Positions 12,962-25,609 of a DNA stretch of 64,000 bases are shown here, one piece after another. The notes beneath the pieces are model-generated. The model made no database searches. It was given only the letters and a program-made list of their open reading frames with translations, and was not told where the DNA came from. This DNA is from Bolinopsis microptera (Eukaryota; Ctenophora; Tentaculata; Lobata; Bolinopsidae): NCBI RefSeq assembly GCF_026151205.1, contig NC_087082.1, positions 11,231,997 to 11,295,996 on the forward strand, written 5' to 3'. Positions within the stretch are counted from its first letter, which is position 1; each line of letters begins with the position of its first letter. Both the position numbers and the translations under genes were made by a program.

Positions 12962-15900
12962 TTATCTGAGGAAGGGTCCACTTGAAGCCCTCTCTAGCGT
13001 ACTGTAAACTTGAGTCATTGTCTGTTCGATAGCGGTAGATTTTTTCTTGTCCGGGGTAAACACTCCTGCTATACTGTCTGAATCATTCTCCATCAGTACT
13101 CCTGTAAGGTGAAAGTGAAAGTGAAAGTAGAAAATAAAATATTGGATCGGAGTTAGCTATTCGAAGATCCCAAAATGAATTTAATAAGTTTATATTTAGA
13201 CAAATCACATTGAAAACTGAAAGAGAATAAATAGATATGAAAGTATAAAACCTATCATCAATACGTTCGTCAGCAGCCAGTATAATGTAATCCATTTTAT
13301 CGAACACGCTTTCTTCTCCCCACATTCTTCCTCACAATGGCCACTGGACGTAACAATAAGCCAGGTTATGAGTAACTACCTGTATCAGCTCGTTCCTCTT
13401 CACTTGATCCTATCCGTAGAACAGCAAGACCAACTGACAGTCAATTAAATATGTAATTAATTAATTAAAGCTGGGAAAAATAAGTTTATGATTTAAAATT
13501 CTCATAGCGGGGGGGAAAAAAACTCTTAATAACAGGAGGCTTATAAATAGATTAAGAACCCGTTACAGGTGAGGGAATGGTAAAACTCTGATTATTGCAA
13601 GAATTGTTTTAAAGATACAGAAACAATAACACACACAGGATTTAAGTAGTCAAAAACATTATTCATAAATCCTAATTTAATAATATACCAACTGCCCATT
13701 GGACTTGTTGTTGAAACACAACAAAATGGTAATCGCACATCCTTTGCAGTCAGTGAAGTACCGTATATTCGAAACCATTCAATTCTATATTATACCCCTG
13801 TTTTGCGTCAAACCAACCTTTCAGACAATCAACCAAATATAACATCCTTATATGCTTAGAGGAATATGTCAAATACATATTCATATAACGGAAACATAGA
13901 GTACTTTATTAGCGTAGATTGTAACACTATTGTAACACTATTGTAACAATATTACCTTGAATGTAGCACCAAGTGAGTCCTTGACAAGCAATATCTCAAA
14001 ATCAGTCTGGTTAAGTCTCTGAAGAGGTTCGGCTTTCAAAGTCTGATTATTTTCATGAAAGCAAAGTGCTCATCGTAATATTTAGATAGCACCGTGATCC
14101 GTCATTATCCAGGATTATTAGCGCCTTTATGATCTCAGGTCCGGTAATCATATGTGTAATTTATTGGTAATTAGTTGGTGAATTAGTTGGTAACTTGTTG
14201 GTAATTAGTTAGTTAAATAGTTGGTAATTAGTGTGTAATTAGTTGGTGATTAGTGTGTAATTAGTTGGTAATTAGTGTGTAATTTATTGAAAAATTAGTT
14301 GAAAATAAATGGGGATTTACTGAAAATATAATGAAAAATTCCTGAAGTCAATGTAATGTTCACTACGGGTTCTAGCTATGCATTATATAATATGTAAAAT
14401 TATTGTAGTAAGTTATATGTTATTGTAAACGTGTATTCTAGTCTTAATTTTAGCCGCTATACAAACAACGAATAAAACAACCTCTTGGTATAAAATTATA
14501 ATACTGTACTATATCAGTTAATATTTGTTTAAAACTATAACTTTGCGAAAATGTATACAGATGCCGTTCATGTTCAAAACTAGATTCAGGGGAATTTATT
14601 ATTACGTGTAAATTATAAAGAACATTTTATCAAAACAGAATTCCCCAGGCGGTAAAAAATAGTTAATAGAAATTGAAATGTGAAGTTGAATTAATAACTG
14701 AAAAAATGAGTCTGCGTTTGAGCAAAAGACGGCTTGATATGACTTAATGAAACTGTAGAACAAACATTTTCCTAATGTGCGGGTGTTCACGATCAATTGA
14801 AACCGTATCAATGTATCGTGAACACCCTGTATGTTACAATATTGTAATCATGCGATCAGGATATACTGTAATAAGTTAGTAACAGTAAAGCACCTCCCCA
14901 ACACAAACTCAGACTTAATTACAGAATTTTAAAATACGTTAACCCATGCCATCTTTACCTCTATTTCATCTTTATCCATATGCATCTTTACCTTTTTATT
15001 CCCCTCACAGTGACTTATGAGGGCAAACGTTTTGATCACGGCTCCCCCACGTTTATCTATTACTAGCTTAAAAATACATAAATTAACCCTTATTTATTCT
15101 ATAAGTAAACTAAATTCAGCACTCTGACAATACCACAAATAAAATAGGACTGTAGAAACTTCAGGTTAAAGAATCAGGCTGCTACCTTCTAGGCAACCAC
15201 CTGCCATTATCAATCAATATCAGATAACGTTATCAAATTCATCAACCAATTAAGTTACTTAAGTGTGATAATCGATTAATCGATCATAATTAGTTAATAA
15301 GCTTACAATCAAGACGTTTGGAGCAGGCTGGGCGGATACTAACTCTGGCCTTAGTCAAGTTGTACCTCGTTATCTACAAATTATCTGATTACGTTAGTAT
15401 CTCCATTAACCTTCCACTGTCGTACTCATCATCATCCCACCGTCGAATCTTCGAAATCATTCACTTTCACTTTCACTTTCATTTCACGTTCGGGGCGGGC
15501 TAGTGCGGCCTTGCATTTCTGGGGGAAGGGGGGTTGCAGGGCTATGGTTATTGGTCGCCTTACCCTGGTCCTCGTTAGCGGGAGCCAGGTTATCTTCTTC
15601 AGGCACCTCAGGTGGAGATGTTTTGTCGTTCCAGAGAGGGGCCGTTTTGTCAGGGCTTTAGTATCATTGTCATTTTAATTCACCCTCAATCTTACCACTT
15701 ACCAAACACTAATAAACATTTAATAATAACGGCCACATTTTAAGTGTTTAGCTAAGAGTTTGTTTCACTAAAGTGTGACTAACTAACTACTAAACTAACT
15801 AACTAACAACTAACAAACTAACTAACTAACTAACTACTAAACTAACTAACAAACTAACTAACTAACTAACCTAACTAATAACAAAACTAACTAAACTAAC

Positions 15901-16654
15901 TAACTAACTAACTAACTAATAATAAACTAACTACCTAACTAATAACTAATAATAACTAACAACTACAAACTAACTAACTAACTACTAACTAACTAACTCA
16001 TTAACTAACTAATTAACTAACTAACTAACTAAACCTGTAGTCATCAAGATGCTCCTCCTGTCTGACTCATTGTCCAGGGACTCGGCCAGAGAGCGTCAGG
16101 TAATAGGCTGGAGAGGTTGGAACCCCTCCATACCTCCAGCTAACTTGGAAAACAGGGTTTGTTAGAGGGACATAGCTAACAAGTACATTTAATGAATATA
16201 TAGCGGGACAATTTGAAGCTGTTGAGCCTCCTTTATTGGAGGTTTTCAGTTTGGAGATGCATTTTCGAACCGCTATATTAGAAATAAAATGTTAGCACCT
16301 GAAACGGGTTATTGCCAACATCGTTGATTTTAAGGAGCTATTAATATATTATATAACATGTAGCTGATCTTATTCCATACACATGGCTACACGACACTCA
16401 TGTAGTTATCACAAGCACGACATTTTAATGGGCGGCTACATGAAAACATTAACGATATCTGCTGAGTATTAACGAAAGCCTGGTTCCCCCTTCAATTCAC
16501 CCCCTTCTTATAACTTACGATCCTCAATGTCCTCTTGAAACTCCTGAACAGGTTCTGCCCCAGGAGCAGGTGCTACTGCACCTCCGATATCCCCCGGAAC
16601 TACCGGCTGCTCGACAGGGATCCCTGGAAGCTGGTGCTTGGGCTTCGGTATAGC
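12962..16654 (-). CDS. Gene A, 3' half: six phase-matched exons of a Pro/Glu-rich protein
   Basis: Exons in transcript order: 16519-16654, 16035-16065, 15564-15655, 13380-13433, 13308-13343 and 12962-13101 (stop TAA). Each has AG before and GT after, and all five junction phases agree. The reading is disordered and Pro/Glu-rich (PAPGAEPVQEFQEDIED, then LRQEEHLDDYS, then PDKTAPLWNDK), followed by a basic patch (RKNVGRRKR) and a Ser/Thr-rich tail ending SSGPFLR. The 31-nt exon uses a weak acceptor (ACAATGAG), chosen because it restores phase between two strong exons. The introns hold an AACT microsatellite and a GGTAATTAGTT minisatellite. No enzymatic domain or transmembrane segment is seen. 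It probably continues the exons at 19857-22945 through a microexon in the 61-bp array. Function unknown. Confidence 0.6.
14160..14340. repeat. GGTAATTAGTT minisatellite
   Basis: Imperfect copies of an 11-12 bp word (GGTAATTAGTT, GTGTAATTAGTT) in an intron of gene A. No function is evident. Confidence 0.75.
15777..16031. repeat. AACT tetranucleotide microsatellite
   Basis: About 250 bp of AACT units with occasional insertions, ending a few bases from the donor side of the 31-nt gene A exon (16035-16065). Read on the gene's strand it is AGTT-rich, directly after that exon's donor. Confidence 0.9.
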
Positions 16655-16919
16655 CTGTTTAGATTACATGGTTGGTCACTAAATTAAAAAAATACTACAA
16701 CATCATGATTATTTTGATAAGCTCGATTATAAATGATGGTATGCCTAAACATCAACATATAAACATATGATGGGTATGATAAACATTATTATTTAATATA
16801 AACCTGATTAGTATCAACAAATGAGTGTCTTTAGGAGCTTCAGGAAAGTAGCCACGTGGTCCACAATATCCACAGCAGCACATCCTTGAAAACCTGACTC
16901 TCCCGCCGTGCCGGTGCTC

Positions 16920-18965
16920 GGTTACTGTGCTACTGGGTTAACATTACCTCCCTCTCTATTCTTTACTGTAGTGGGTTGTGGGTAACTAAACTACCGGGTT
17001 AACAATTACCTCCCTCTACTTCTTTACCTGTTACGTGGGTTGTGGGTAATAAAACTACCGGGTTAACATTACCTCCCTCTATTCTTTACCTGTAGTGGGT
17101 TGTGGGTAAAATATACTACCGGGTTAACATACCTCCCTATACTTCTTTACCTGTGTGGGTGGTGGGTAACTAAAAACTCCGGGTTAACTTACCTCCCTCT
17201 TACTTTCTTTACCTGTAGTGGGGTTTGTGGGTAATCTAAACTACCCGGGTAGGTTACATTACCTCCTCTACTTCTTACTGTAGTGGAGTTGTGAGCGTAA
17301 CTTAAACTACCGGGTTAACATTACCTCCTCTACTTCTTTACTGTGTGGGTTGTGGGTAATAAACTACCGGGGTTAACATTACCTCCCTTACTTATTTACC
17401 TGTAGTGGGTTGTGGGTAACGTAACACTACGGGTTTACATTACCTCCCTCTACTTTCTTTCCCTGTAGTGGGTTGTGGGTAACTAAACTACCGGATTTAA
17501 CTTTACCTCCCTCTACTTCTTTAACCTTGTAGTGGGGGTGGGTCAATAACATACGGGTTAACTTACTCCTCCTACTTCTTTACCTGTAGTGGGTTGTGGG
17601 TCACTCACTACCGGGTAACATTACCTCCCTTACATTCTTTACCTGTACGTGGGTTGAGGGTTTATTAAACTACCGGGGTTAAACATTACCTCCCTCTACT
17701 TCTATACTGTAGTGGGTTCGTGGGTAACTAAACTACCGGGTTAAACATTCGCTTGCCTATCTTTACCTTCTCCTGAAACCCTGTAGTGGGTTGTGGGTAT
17801 CCCTAAACTACCGGGTTAACATTACCTCCCTACTACTTCTTTACCTGTTAGTGGGTGGTGGGTATCTAAACTACGGGTTAACATTACCTCCCTCTCTACA
17901 TCTTTACCTGTTGTGGTGGTGGGTAAACTAAACTACCGGGTTTAACATTACTCCCTTACTTCTTTACCTGTAGTGGGAGGTGGGTGATAACTAAACTACC
18001 GGGTTAACATTAGTCCCTTACTTCTTTCCTGTAGTGGTTGTGGGTACTAAACTCCGGGTTAACTTACTCCCTCTACTTCTTTACCAGTAGTGGGTGGTGG
18101 GTAAACTAACTACCGGGTTAACATTACCTCCTCTACTTCATTACCAGTAGTGGGTTGTGGGTAACTTAAATACGGGTTAACAATATCCCTTACTTCGTTA
18201 ACTGTATTGGGTTGTGGGTAAACTAAATACCGGGTTAACATTACGCCCTTACTTCTTCTTACCTGTAGTGGGTTGTGGTTAACTAAATACCGGGGGTTTA
18301 ACATTACCTCCCACTACTTCTTTACCTGTAAGTGGGTTGTGGGTAACTTAACTTACCGGGTTAACATTACCTCCCTTAATTTTTCCCTGTCGTGGGTGGT
18401 GGGTAACTAAACTACCGGGTTAAATTACCTCCCTTACTCCTTTACCTGTGTGGCGTGGTGGGTAACTAAACTACGGGTGTCACATTACCTCCTCTACTTC
18501 TTTACCGTTAGTGGGTGGTGGGGTAACTAAACTACCGGGTTAACCATTCCCTCCCTCTACTTCTTTACCTGTAGTGGGTGGTGGGTAACTAAACTACCGG
18601 GTTAACTTACCTCCTCTATTCTTTACTGTAGTGGGTTGTGGGTAACTAACCTCCCGGGTTGTTAACATTACCTCCTCTACTGTTCTTTACCTGTAGGTGG
18701 GTGGTGGTTAACTAACTACGGGTTAAAACATTACACACTCTACTTTTCTTTACCAGGTAGTGGGTTGTGGGTATTAAAACTCCCGGGTTTCCCTTACCTC
18801 CCCTCTACTTCTTTACCTGTAGTGGGGTTGTGGTGTAATAAACTACGGGTTACAATTACCTCCCTCTACTTCTTTACCTGTGTGGGTTGTGGGTAACTAA
18901 ACACCGGGTTAACATTACCTCCCTCTACTTCTTTATGAGTGGGTAGTGGGTAAACTTGCAACCTA
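16920..18965. repeat. 61-bp minisatellite carrying a splice-site pair in each unit
   Basis: Roughly 33 copies of a unit near 61 bp; landmark words are CTACTTCTTTACCTGTAG, TGGGTTGTGGGTAAC and ACTACCGGGTTAACATTACC. Copies differ mostly by single-base indels. On the minus strand, the strand of gene A, each good unit reads TTTAG, then a 20-nt segment running from TTACCC to CTACAG, then GTAAAG, an acceptor/donor pair. The 20-nt segment starts with two codon-completing bases and leaves none, exactly the phase missing between exon 19857-19966 and exon 16519-16654. The unit length is not a multiple of three, so the array is not a protein repeat read straight through. Confidence 0.85.
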
Positions 18966-19407
18966 GTAGGGGTCACTAAGGAAAAATACCCTGTGCAGGT
19001 TGATATTACATTAGTACACGTGTACATTGTGTAAGGTTCCTGTTCTAGCGGGGGCCTCATTGAACATGTGACCTCATAGAACACGTGCAGATGTTAGAGT
19101 GCGTGTTAGTATAGTACCACAGTTTTTAACATCTTGTCACATGTCCATACTGTACAAGTTGCAAGTAAAAAAGACTTACTGACTATTTAATTGATGCAAT
19201 AAATGATCGAGTCTACGTTATATTGACTGTTACGACGAAGGAATTATAGATTTCCTTCCTCATGAGGTGTTACCAGTTGATATGATTATATTATATGTAC
19301 TAATATACATACATATTAGTTCTTATATTTTAAGTGTAAAATTCAATATCAATAAAAAAATCATCACATCTTCTCACAGCTCCATGCAATTCAATACAAG
19401 CTGGAAC

Positions 19408-19482
19408 TATGTGGATAGGTGGTTACTAGTGGTAACTAGGTGGTACTAGGTGGTAACTCAGGTGGTAATAGGTGGTAATATG
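19408..19482. repeat. Short GTGGTAACTAG minisatellite
   Basis: A few copies of the word that forms the large array at 20690-21965, lying in the next intron of gene A. Dispersed small copies suggest local spread of the repeat word. Confidence 0.7.
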
Positions 19483-19856
19483 GAAATTTAATACAATTTA
19501 AGCTGAAATTGTATGGGAGCCATGCACAAAAAGGCGGAGAAAAGCTACAGCTGTCGCCATCTCAAGTCTCACTTTACATTGATTCTCTCTCATTTTTCTC
19601 TCCTAGGCCCTTCCAATCGTTATTGAACACGCGTCCTCTACTTTTAATTAGAAAAATGTGATTATTATTTGTAATTAACTATACTGAGAATATTATTGTG
19701 CTTAGTATAGCGTGAACATTATTCGTCATAGAATAATCCTTGTGTTAGTATAGTTTGAACAATTATTTTAATTGGAATAATGTGAACAATTATGTGTTGG
19801 ATGTAAAATTATTTGTGAAAAAATCACATTCAAATAAATAATTGTTAAGAACTTAC

Positions 19857-22800
19857 TATCTTCTTCTTTCTGGTCGATGGTTTCTTTGTTCGGTGAATCT
19901 AGGGCTTCTTGTATTAGAGCCTCTGAGGGATACAGATTAATGTTACGAATTGACATGGCCTTTGAACTGAGTCAAGAAGAGCCAGAAATTAGAAGCGAGA
20001 ATCAAAGAATATAACATAATTAAAAAAGTAACATAAAATTTTTGGAAAACATTTTCTGTCAGTTTGCCAACCATCAAATAAGTCATAACATGCATTAAAT
20101 GCACATGATTTATAGTTAACATTGCACATAACGTATTGTTCTTTATATATTTTAACAGTTCAATCGTTAATGTATGACATGGAGGGCTAATCTTTAATAC
20201 TAATATAAATAAGTCGATTATGAAATAACTTATGTTAGAGAATAGTTATTCTTGCTTCCAATACCATGCTGTCTAGGAGCCTTTATTTCCACTTTAGAAT
20301 ATTGCCGTACTTTTTCTGTTAGTTGTCATATGCTGTCACTAAATGTTAGTCCACGGTGCGATATTAAGTTGACTATTAGGTAGTTGATGATATACGTTAG
20401 TCATGATTAACTTTTGATTTAAATAAGTAGTATACTAAGGTGGAGTCTAAAGGCTGGTTACTTATTGTTTACTAATAGTTACTGGGCAACTAGGTGGTCA
20501 GCATGTATTCGGGTTACTTGGTTGCAAACCTTCTCAATCTCCACATTCCTGGACTTGACTTCTCTATTGAGTCGTCTGTTCTTTTACCAGCGTTCAGTTG
20601 AGCCAGCCAATGGTCTTCGTTTGTGTTCTGGCACGCCTCAGACTCTTCTTTGTATGACTTGATTTGTCAAGTTCAGTGACTAGTGAGCTGAGCAGTAGTG
20701 GTAACTTGGTGGTAACTATTGGAACGAGGTGGTAACTAGGTGGGTAATTAGTGGTAACTAAGTGGTAACTACGTGGTAACTAGTGGTACTCGTACAACTA
20801 GGTGGTAATTGTTGGTTAACTATGTGTGTTAACTATGGGTAACTATGTGGTAACTAGGTGGTAAACTGTGCGGTAACTGTGTGGTAACTGTGTGGATGTG
20901 GTAATTACGGTGGTATTAGTTGGTAACTATGATGGTAACTATGTGGTAAACTAGGTGGTAACTGTGTGGTAACTGTGTGGTGGTAACTAGGTGGTAACTA
21001 GAGTGGTAACTATGTGGTAACTTGTGGTAAAACTATGTGGTAACTAGGTGGTATCTGTGTGTGAGTAACTGTGTGGTAACTGTGTGGTAATTAGGTGGTA
21101 ATTAGTGGTAACTATGTGGTAACATGGGTAACTTGGTGGTAAACTATGTGGTAATTAGGTGGTAACTAGGTGGTAATATATGTGGTAATGTTGGTTATTT
21201 AGGTGGTCATTAGTTGGGTAACTATGTGGTAACTCTGTGGTCACTATTGTGGTAACTAGGTGGTAAACTGGTGGTAACTGTGTGTTAATTAAGGTGGTAA
21301 TTCGTGGGAATATGTGGTAAAACTATGTGGTAACTATGTGGTAACTCAGGTGGTAATGTGTGGTAAACTGTGTGGTAACTAGGTGGTAAACTAGGTGGTA
21401 AAACTCTGTGGTAATTATGTGGTAACTATTGGTAACTAGGTGGTACACTGTGTGGTAACTGTGTGCGTAACTGTGTGGTAATTAGGTGGTAATTAGTTGG
21501 TAACTATGTGGTTAACTATGTGGTACTTGGAGGTAAATACTATGTGTAATTAGTTGGTAACTAGGTTGGTATCTTATGTGGTAACTGTGTGGTTACTTTG
21601 TGGTAACTATTGGTAAATAGGTGGTCACAGGTGGTAAATCTTGGAAACTATGTGGTAACTATGTGGTAAACTTGGTGGTAACTAAGTGGTAATTAGTTGG
21701 TATCGGTGGTATCTATGTGGTCAACTGTGTGGTTATTAGGTGGGTAGCTGGGTGGTTACTAGGTGGTAATTAGTTGGTAACTAGGGGTATCTCTGTGGTA
21801 AACTGTGTTTGTAAACTATGTGATACCTGTTTGGTGACTATGTGGTAACTATGTGGTAACTATGTGGAAACTATGTGGTTAAGATAATCATGTGGTTACT
21901 ATGTGATGATACTATGGCAAACTATGTGGTTGTATATAGGAGCTGGTTATAACTATAGGTGGTCGTGAGTATTCCACTGAATCATATGTACTGTGAGCTG
22001 TGACCCTGGTTTATAAGGAGAAGGTCGGCGGAGATGTTCATGTGAGAAGAAAAGCCCAACTCCTCAAAATACCTAACCCTTTCTTTGTTTTTAGATAATT
22101 AACTTATATTTCAACATGTCGGCGCTAGGGTACGGTAAGATGCGACTCAAATAAAACATGCAAGTTAATTATGACAGACTGGCTAGAAAGATTAGAACCT
22201 CTGCAGAGCAAACTCATGATTAAGCTTTAAATCACGTTCATTCCATCACATGCCTCACGACGTGGTTTTATCTTTAAACACATTTTTGTTTATTCACATG
22301 CTTTTTATAACACCATGTCTCTTTTAACATATCATCATGACGACTTTTTAAACACATCGTGCACCTCTTAATTACGTGTCATCTCAGTTTCCATCACAAG
22401 TCCATCAGAATGTATATAAGTCACTTCTCCCCCTCTAACTTCTCAATGATACAGTCTGCACCGTGACCTCTAGCTCATTATTACGGCTCTTGTACAGGAC
22501 CAGTTTAACCTGGTACTCTTCTTACAGAGAAGGTACAAGATTCAGCTGCTTCTCGGTGCTGGGACCCTTCAGCTGGTTCTCCCCACTTTGGGCTGTGGTT
22601 GCGTGGCGAATACTCCGTCTGGAGGTTTAAGTGGTAAAAAAATCTAGTGGTTAATAGTGGTAAATAGGTGGTAAACTAGTGGTTAACTAGGTGGTAAATA
22701 GGTTGGTAAACTAAGTAGTGATAGGTGGTAACTATGTGGTAAATAGGTGCGAAAATAGTGGTAACTAGGTGGAGTAATAATTAGGTGGGAATAAGATGAA

Positions 22801-22945
22801 TATCGGTGGTGAGCGCAACAAACTAGTGTAACCTTTTTACTGATTAGTTAAAAGTTGGTAGCTTATGAAGTGTCACATGAGACTAACCTTTCAATTGTTG
22901 GATTTCTTGATCGTAACTGGACTTAACATTATCATCTGATATTTT
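19857..22945 (-). CDS. Gene A, 5' part: four minus-strand exons
   Basis: Exons in transcript order: 22888-22945, 22526-22618, 20483-20687 and 19857-19966. The last three fit in phase. The first is well bounded (GTACAG acceptor; KISDDNVKSSYDQEIQQLK) but leaves one base where the next exon needs two, so a small exon is probably missing between them. Exon 20483-20687 reads as a charged coiled coil (KNRRLNREVKSRNVEIEK, then VCNQVTRIHADHLVA) only if two bases are supplied, one after ACAAATC and one in an A-run. Its length (205) is two short of the expected multiple, which fits sequencing indels better than decay. Exon 19857-19966 (SIRNINLYPSEALIQEALDS) ends at a strong GTAAGT donor. No family is recognised; a cytoplasmic or nuclear scaffold is only a guess. 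The true start lies upstream of 22945. Confidence 0.55.
20690..21965. repeat. Large GTGGTAACTA minisatellite
   Basis: About 1.3 kb of an 11-bp word (GTGGTAACTAT or GTGGTAACTAG), beginning within a few bases of the acceptor side of gene A exon 20483-20687. It fills most of that intron. Unit-to-unit variation is mostly single-base gains and losses. Confidence 0.9.
22622..22810. repeat. GTGGTAAATAG minisatellite
   Basis: A third patch of the same word family as 20690-21965. It starts right after the acceptor side of exon 22526-22618 and lies between that exon and 22888-22945. The phase gap between those two exons falls here. Confidence 0.75.
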
Positions 22946-22949
22946 CTGT

Positions 22950-23845
22950 ACTCAATCTCGTCTGAACGCGGATACGATATATATAATCATACCGAATAAT
23001 ACAATTTGGCGCGAAATAAAGAACAGCCAACTATCCCTTCCTTTCTGACAATGTTTTCTACTCCACTGCACAGTTGCCCGCTCTACAAAGAGAGTAGTAA
23101 TTTGTAGGATTGGTAGAGAGAGCCCTAGTTGAGACTGTAAAACAGATGGACACGCCTCATCCTTTAATATTAGGTGCAGATGTAAACATTCATACAGGTG
23201 GTGGCATGCGCAATGGACAGCGGAAATTAGGGGTTGTGTTTAGGAAAGAGCACGCTGCCGTGAGAGGTGGAAAAACAACAGTTAGAAAAATTCAGCTCCC
23301 TTGAACTTTTTCAGTGAAATAAAACTTACAGAGGCTGATCGGCTACAAGATCCGTCTGTCGGGATATTGACTACCAACTTGTTAAAGATATGGTCAAGTT
23401 TAATCCTGGATGAAACTTTCACATTCAACAAATAAAAGCCATGGAGTGAGGTTTTACCTTGACAAGCTTAACAATGAGGCCCGGCTGACGTATAAGGTCT
23501 GTTAAGTGACCGGAGACCCGCTATTGAGAAGATAATGAATTAGCACTTCTAAACCCAACCCACCAAATATTAATTAATTTATCATAGTCTTAGTTTTTAA
23601 CCTGCACGTGTTGACTGTTGAATCTGTTAGAAGTACAGCACACAAAAGACAAAGGTTCCTACGCCCTGTTCTTTGACACCTCGGCTACAACGATCCAACC
23701 CTAAACCTACTATCTCTAATAAAACAGAGCTTAAACTTCAGATCTTCATTAAAACAGTTTGAAACTTTTCATTCTCGATAAGAAGTCCTCCTAACAGATA
23801 TATTTTTACCTTGGCTGCAGTGCCCTGCATCCCTCAATGTTTCCC
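22950..23845. other. Stretch without a clear gene
   Basis: A 64-codon plus-strand frame at 23110-23304 contains LILGADVNIHTG, faintly like a LINE endonuclease core, but it has no neighbours to support it. Nothing else is recognised. Confidence 0.3.
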
Positions 23846-23849
23846 AGCA

Positions 23850-24245
23850 ATATTCTCAAGTGAGATGCCATTCTCAAGTGAGTCACCATTCTCAAGTGAG
23901 ATGGCCATTTTCAAGTGAGATGGGCTTCCTTAGTGACGATCGATGCCATTCTCACGTGAGATGCAACTCTCAAGGGAGATGCAATACTCAAATGAGATGC
24001 CATTAAGGGTGATGCCATTCTCAAGCGAGATGCCATTTCAATTGAGATGCCCATTCTCAGTGAGATGTGCTTCCTTAGTGAGATGCCATTCTCAAGTGAG
24101 ATGCCACTTCAAGTGATATGCCATTACTCAAGTGAGATGCATACTCAAGGAGGCTTGCAATCTCAAGTGAGATGCCATTTTCAATTTGAGATGCATTTCA
24201 GTGAGATGTGCTTCCTTAGTGAGATGCGCTTCCTAGCGAAATGTC
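23850..24245. repeat. CATTCTCAAGTGAGATGC minisatellite
   Basis: About 20 copies of an 18-bp word (CATTCTCAAGTGAGATGC), many with small indels, plus a variant CTTCCTTAGTGAGATG. The word contains the near-palindrome CTCAAGTGAG. There are no unique spacers, so it is not a CRISPR-like array. Confidence 0.85.
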
Positions 24246-24884
24246 CATTCTGTTACAAAATTCTTAATTCTCTTGATTCCAGGCTGCACCTTATATTATC
24301 TCTGATTTTAGCTATTTTATAAAACAAGGCTAGCTTGATTTCCCAGTAGATACAAGTACTTAACACGTAATTAATAAGTAATTAACAAGTAATTAACATG
24401 TCCCAAGTGGAAATGTTGTTTGCAGCAGTACTGTGTGTCTAGTGCCTAGTTCCCTGGCTAGAAGTGTGGAGAGGATGTTTAATACTGGTCCCAGATATGG
24501 TTAATGTTACTTGTGGAGGGCACAAACATTTCCTATTGTTAATCAAAGTTGGTGAGTTCATATGTAACAGTCTTAGTAAACCCATGTAAACTCCTTATTT
24601 AATTAAATAATGCTATTTCGTATCTTTACACTCTGATTCAGTCCTCACTGAAGGTGTTGGGTAATGTAATTCAATTTTAAAGCACGAAAACAACTGTACT
24701 ACTAGTACTATGACTGCGACCAATTGTTTGAGAACTGATAAGGGTTATCATATTTAGGGGGGGGGCCAATGACTACCAATGGAGACTTTTGGGGACTAAT
24801 GGGGACTAAAAATAATGGGGACTGGAGGTCAACTCGTTGACGTAATTCACCATTTGTCCCCATAATAATTAATAATTATAACTC

Positions 24885-25228
24885 GTGCAAGTCCGAAATG
24901 GGCCGTGTGCTGCTTCTAGGAAGTACATATATGACAGTGCATATCAGCACACTGTTGGCTTTCTTAGAGACCTGATGAGAACCAAGCGGAAATCATGATT
25001 GCCTGGTAAGCAAGTTCACACTCATTCCGAATGGCGGTAGACTTTACAGCTACACTGCAGCTTACACTGTAGTGGGAATCGCGTCACTGATATCCTCCGA
25101 GCATAATTACCAGGATAAATCCTGTACCAATCACAGCTTGGTGACCTGGCCTGCCTGCCTCAGACGGGGTTTGAACCCCGGTCTTCCGCTTGGGAGGCGA
25201 GTGAATTACCACTACACCACCCGGCCGA
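24885..25228 (-). mobile_element. tRNA-derived SINE
   Basis: On the minus strand the head (25141-25228) has a Pol III A box (TGGTGTAGTGGTAAT, 25205-25219) and B box (GGTTCAAACCCC region, 25166-25179), with a tRNA-Gly-like anticodon loop CTCCCAA. The acceptor stem does not pair and the T-loop is one base short, so it is not a functional tRNA gene. About 250 bp of body follows toward lower coordinates, ending near 24885. It lies just inside the left end of the family I element, probably as a later or carried insertion. Confidence 0.6.
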
Positions 25229-25609
25229 CAAAAATGTCGGTGTCCCCATAAGTCCCCAGAATTTTTGACAGTTATTTATGGTTTCCAAGTTAGTTTAATA
25301 ACGATACGATCGAGATGTTTTGTCCAAGATAAGAGTAGGATAAACCTGACTTAAAAGTAAAATGATAAGCCCGGTTGTAATGTGTTCTACCACTGTACAA
25401 GTCAGTTCAGATTGAGGTAAATTGAAGTTTAGCTCTCGTGAAGGTAGAAGTAGCCGACTCGCTGAACTATCTGAATCTTATAATCGAATGAAAAATCATG
25501 AATTAACCCTTCGACTTACCCTCCTAATACACTTAAAGATGTTAGATGATGGGTGAATGAGTATTTATAACAGCCGTTCTGACAACAGACTTGGTGATCT
25601 TTATTTTAA

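Noticed and set aside
16034-16099. A plus-strand exon (reading IKMLLLSDSLSRDSARERQ)
   Set aside because: It has no in-phase partners on the plus strand, while the minus-strand 31-nt exon fills a precise phase gap in gene A.
20465-20662. A 65-codon plus-strand frame
   Set aside because: Opposite strand of a gene A coiled-coil exon that joins both neighbours in phase.
23850-24245. A CRISPR-like array
   Set aside because: Units are directly abutting 18-mers without unique spacers, in a eukaryotic context.
25141-25228. A tRNA-Gly(CCC) gene on the minus strand
   Set aside because: The A and B boxes are good but the acceptor stem does not pair, the T-loop is short and a SINE-like body follows.
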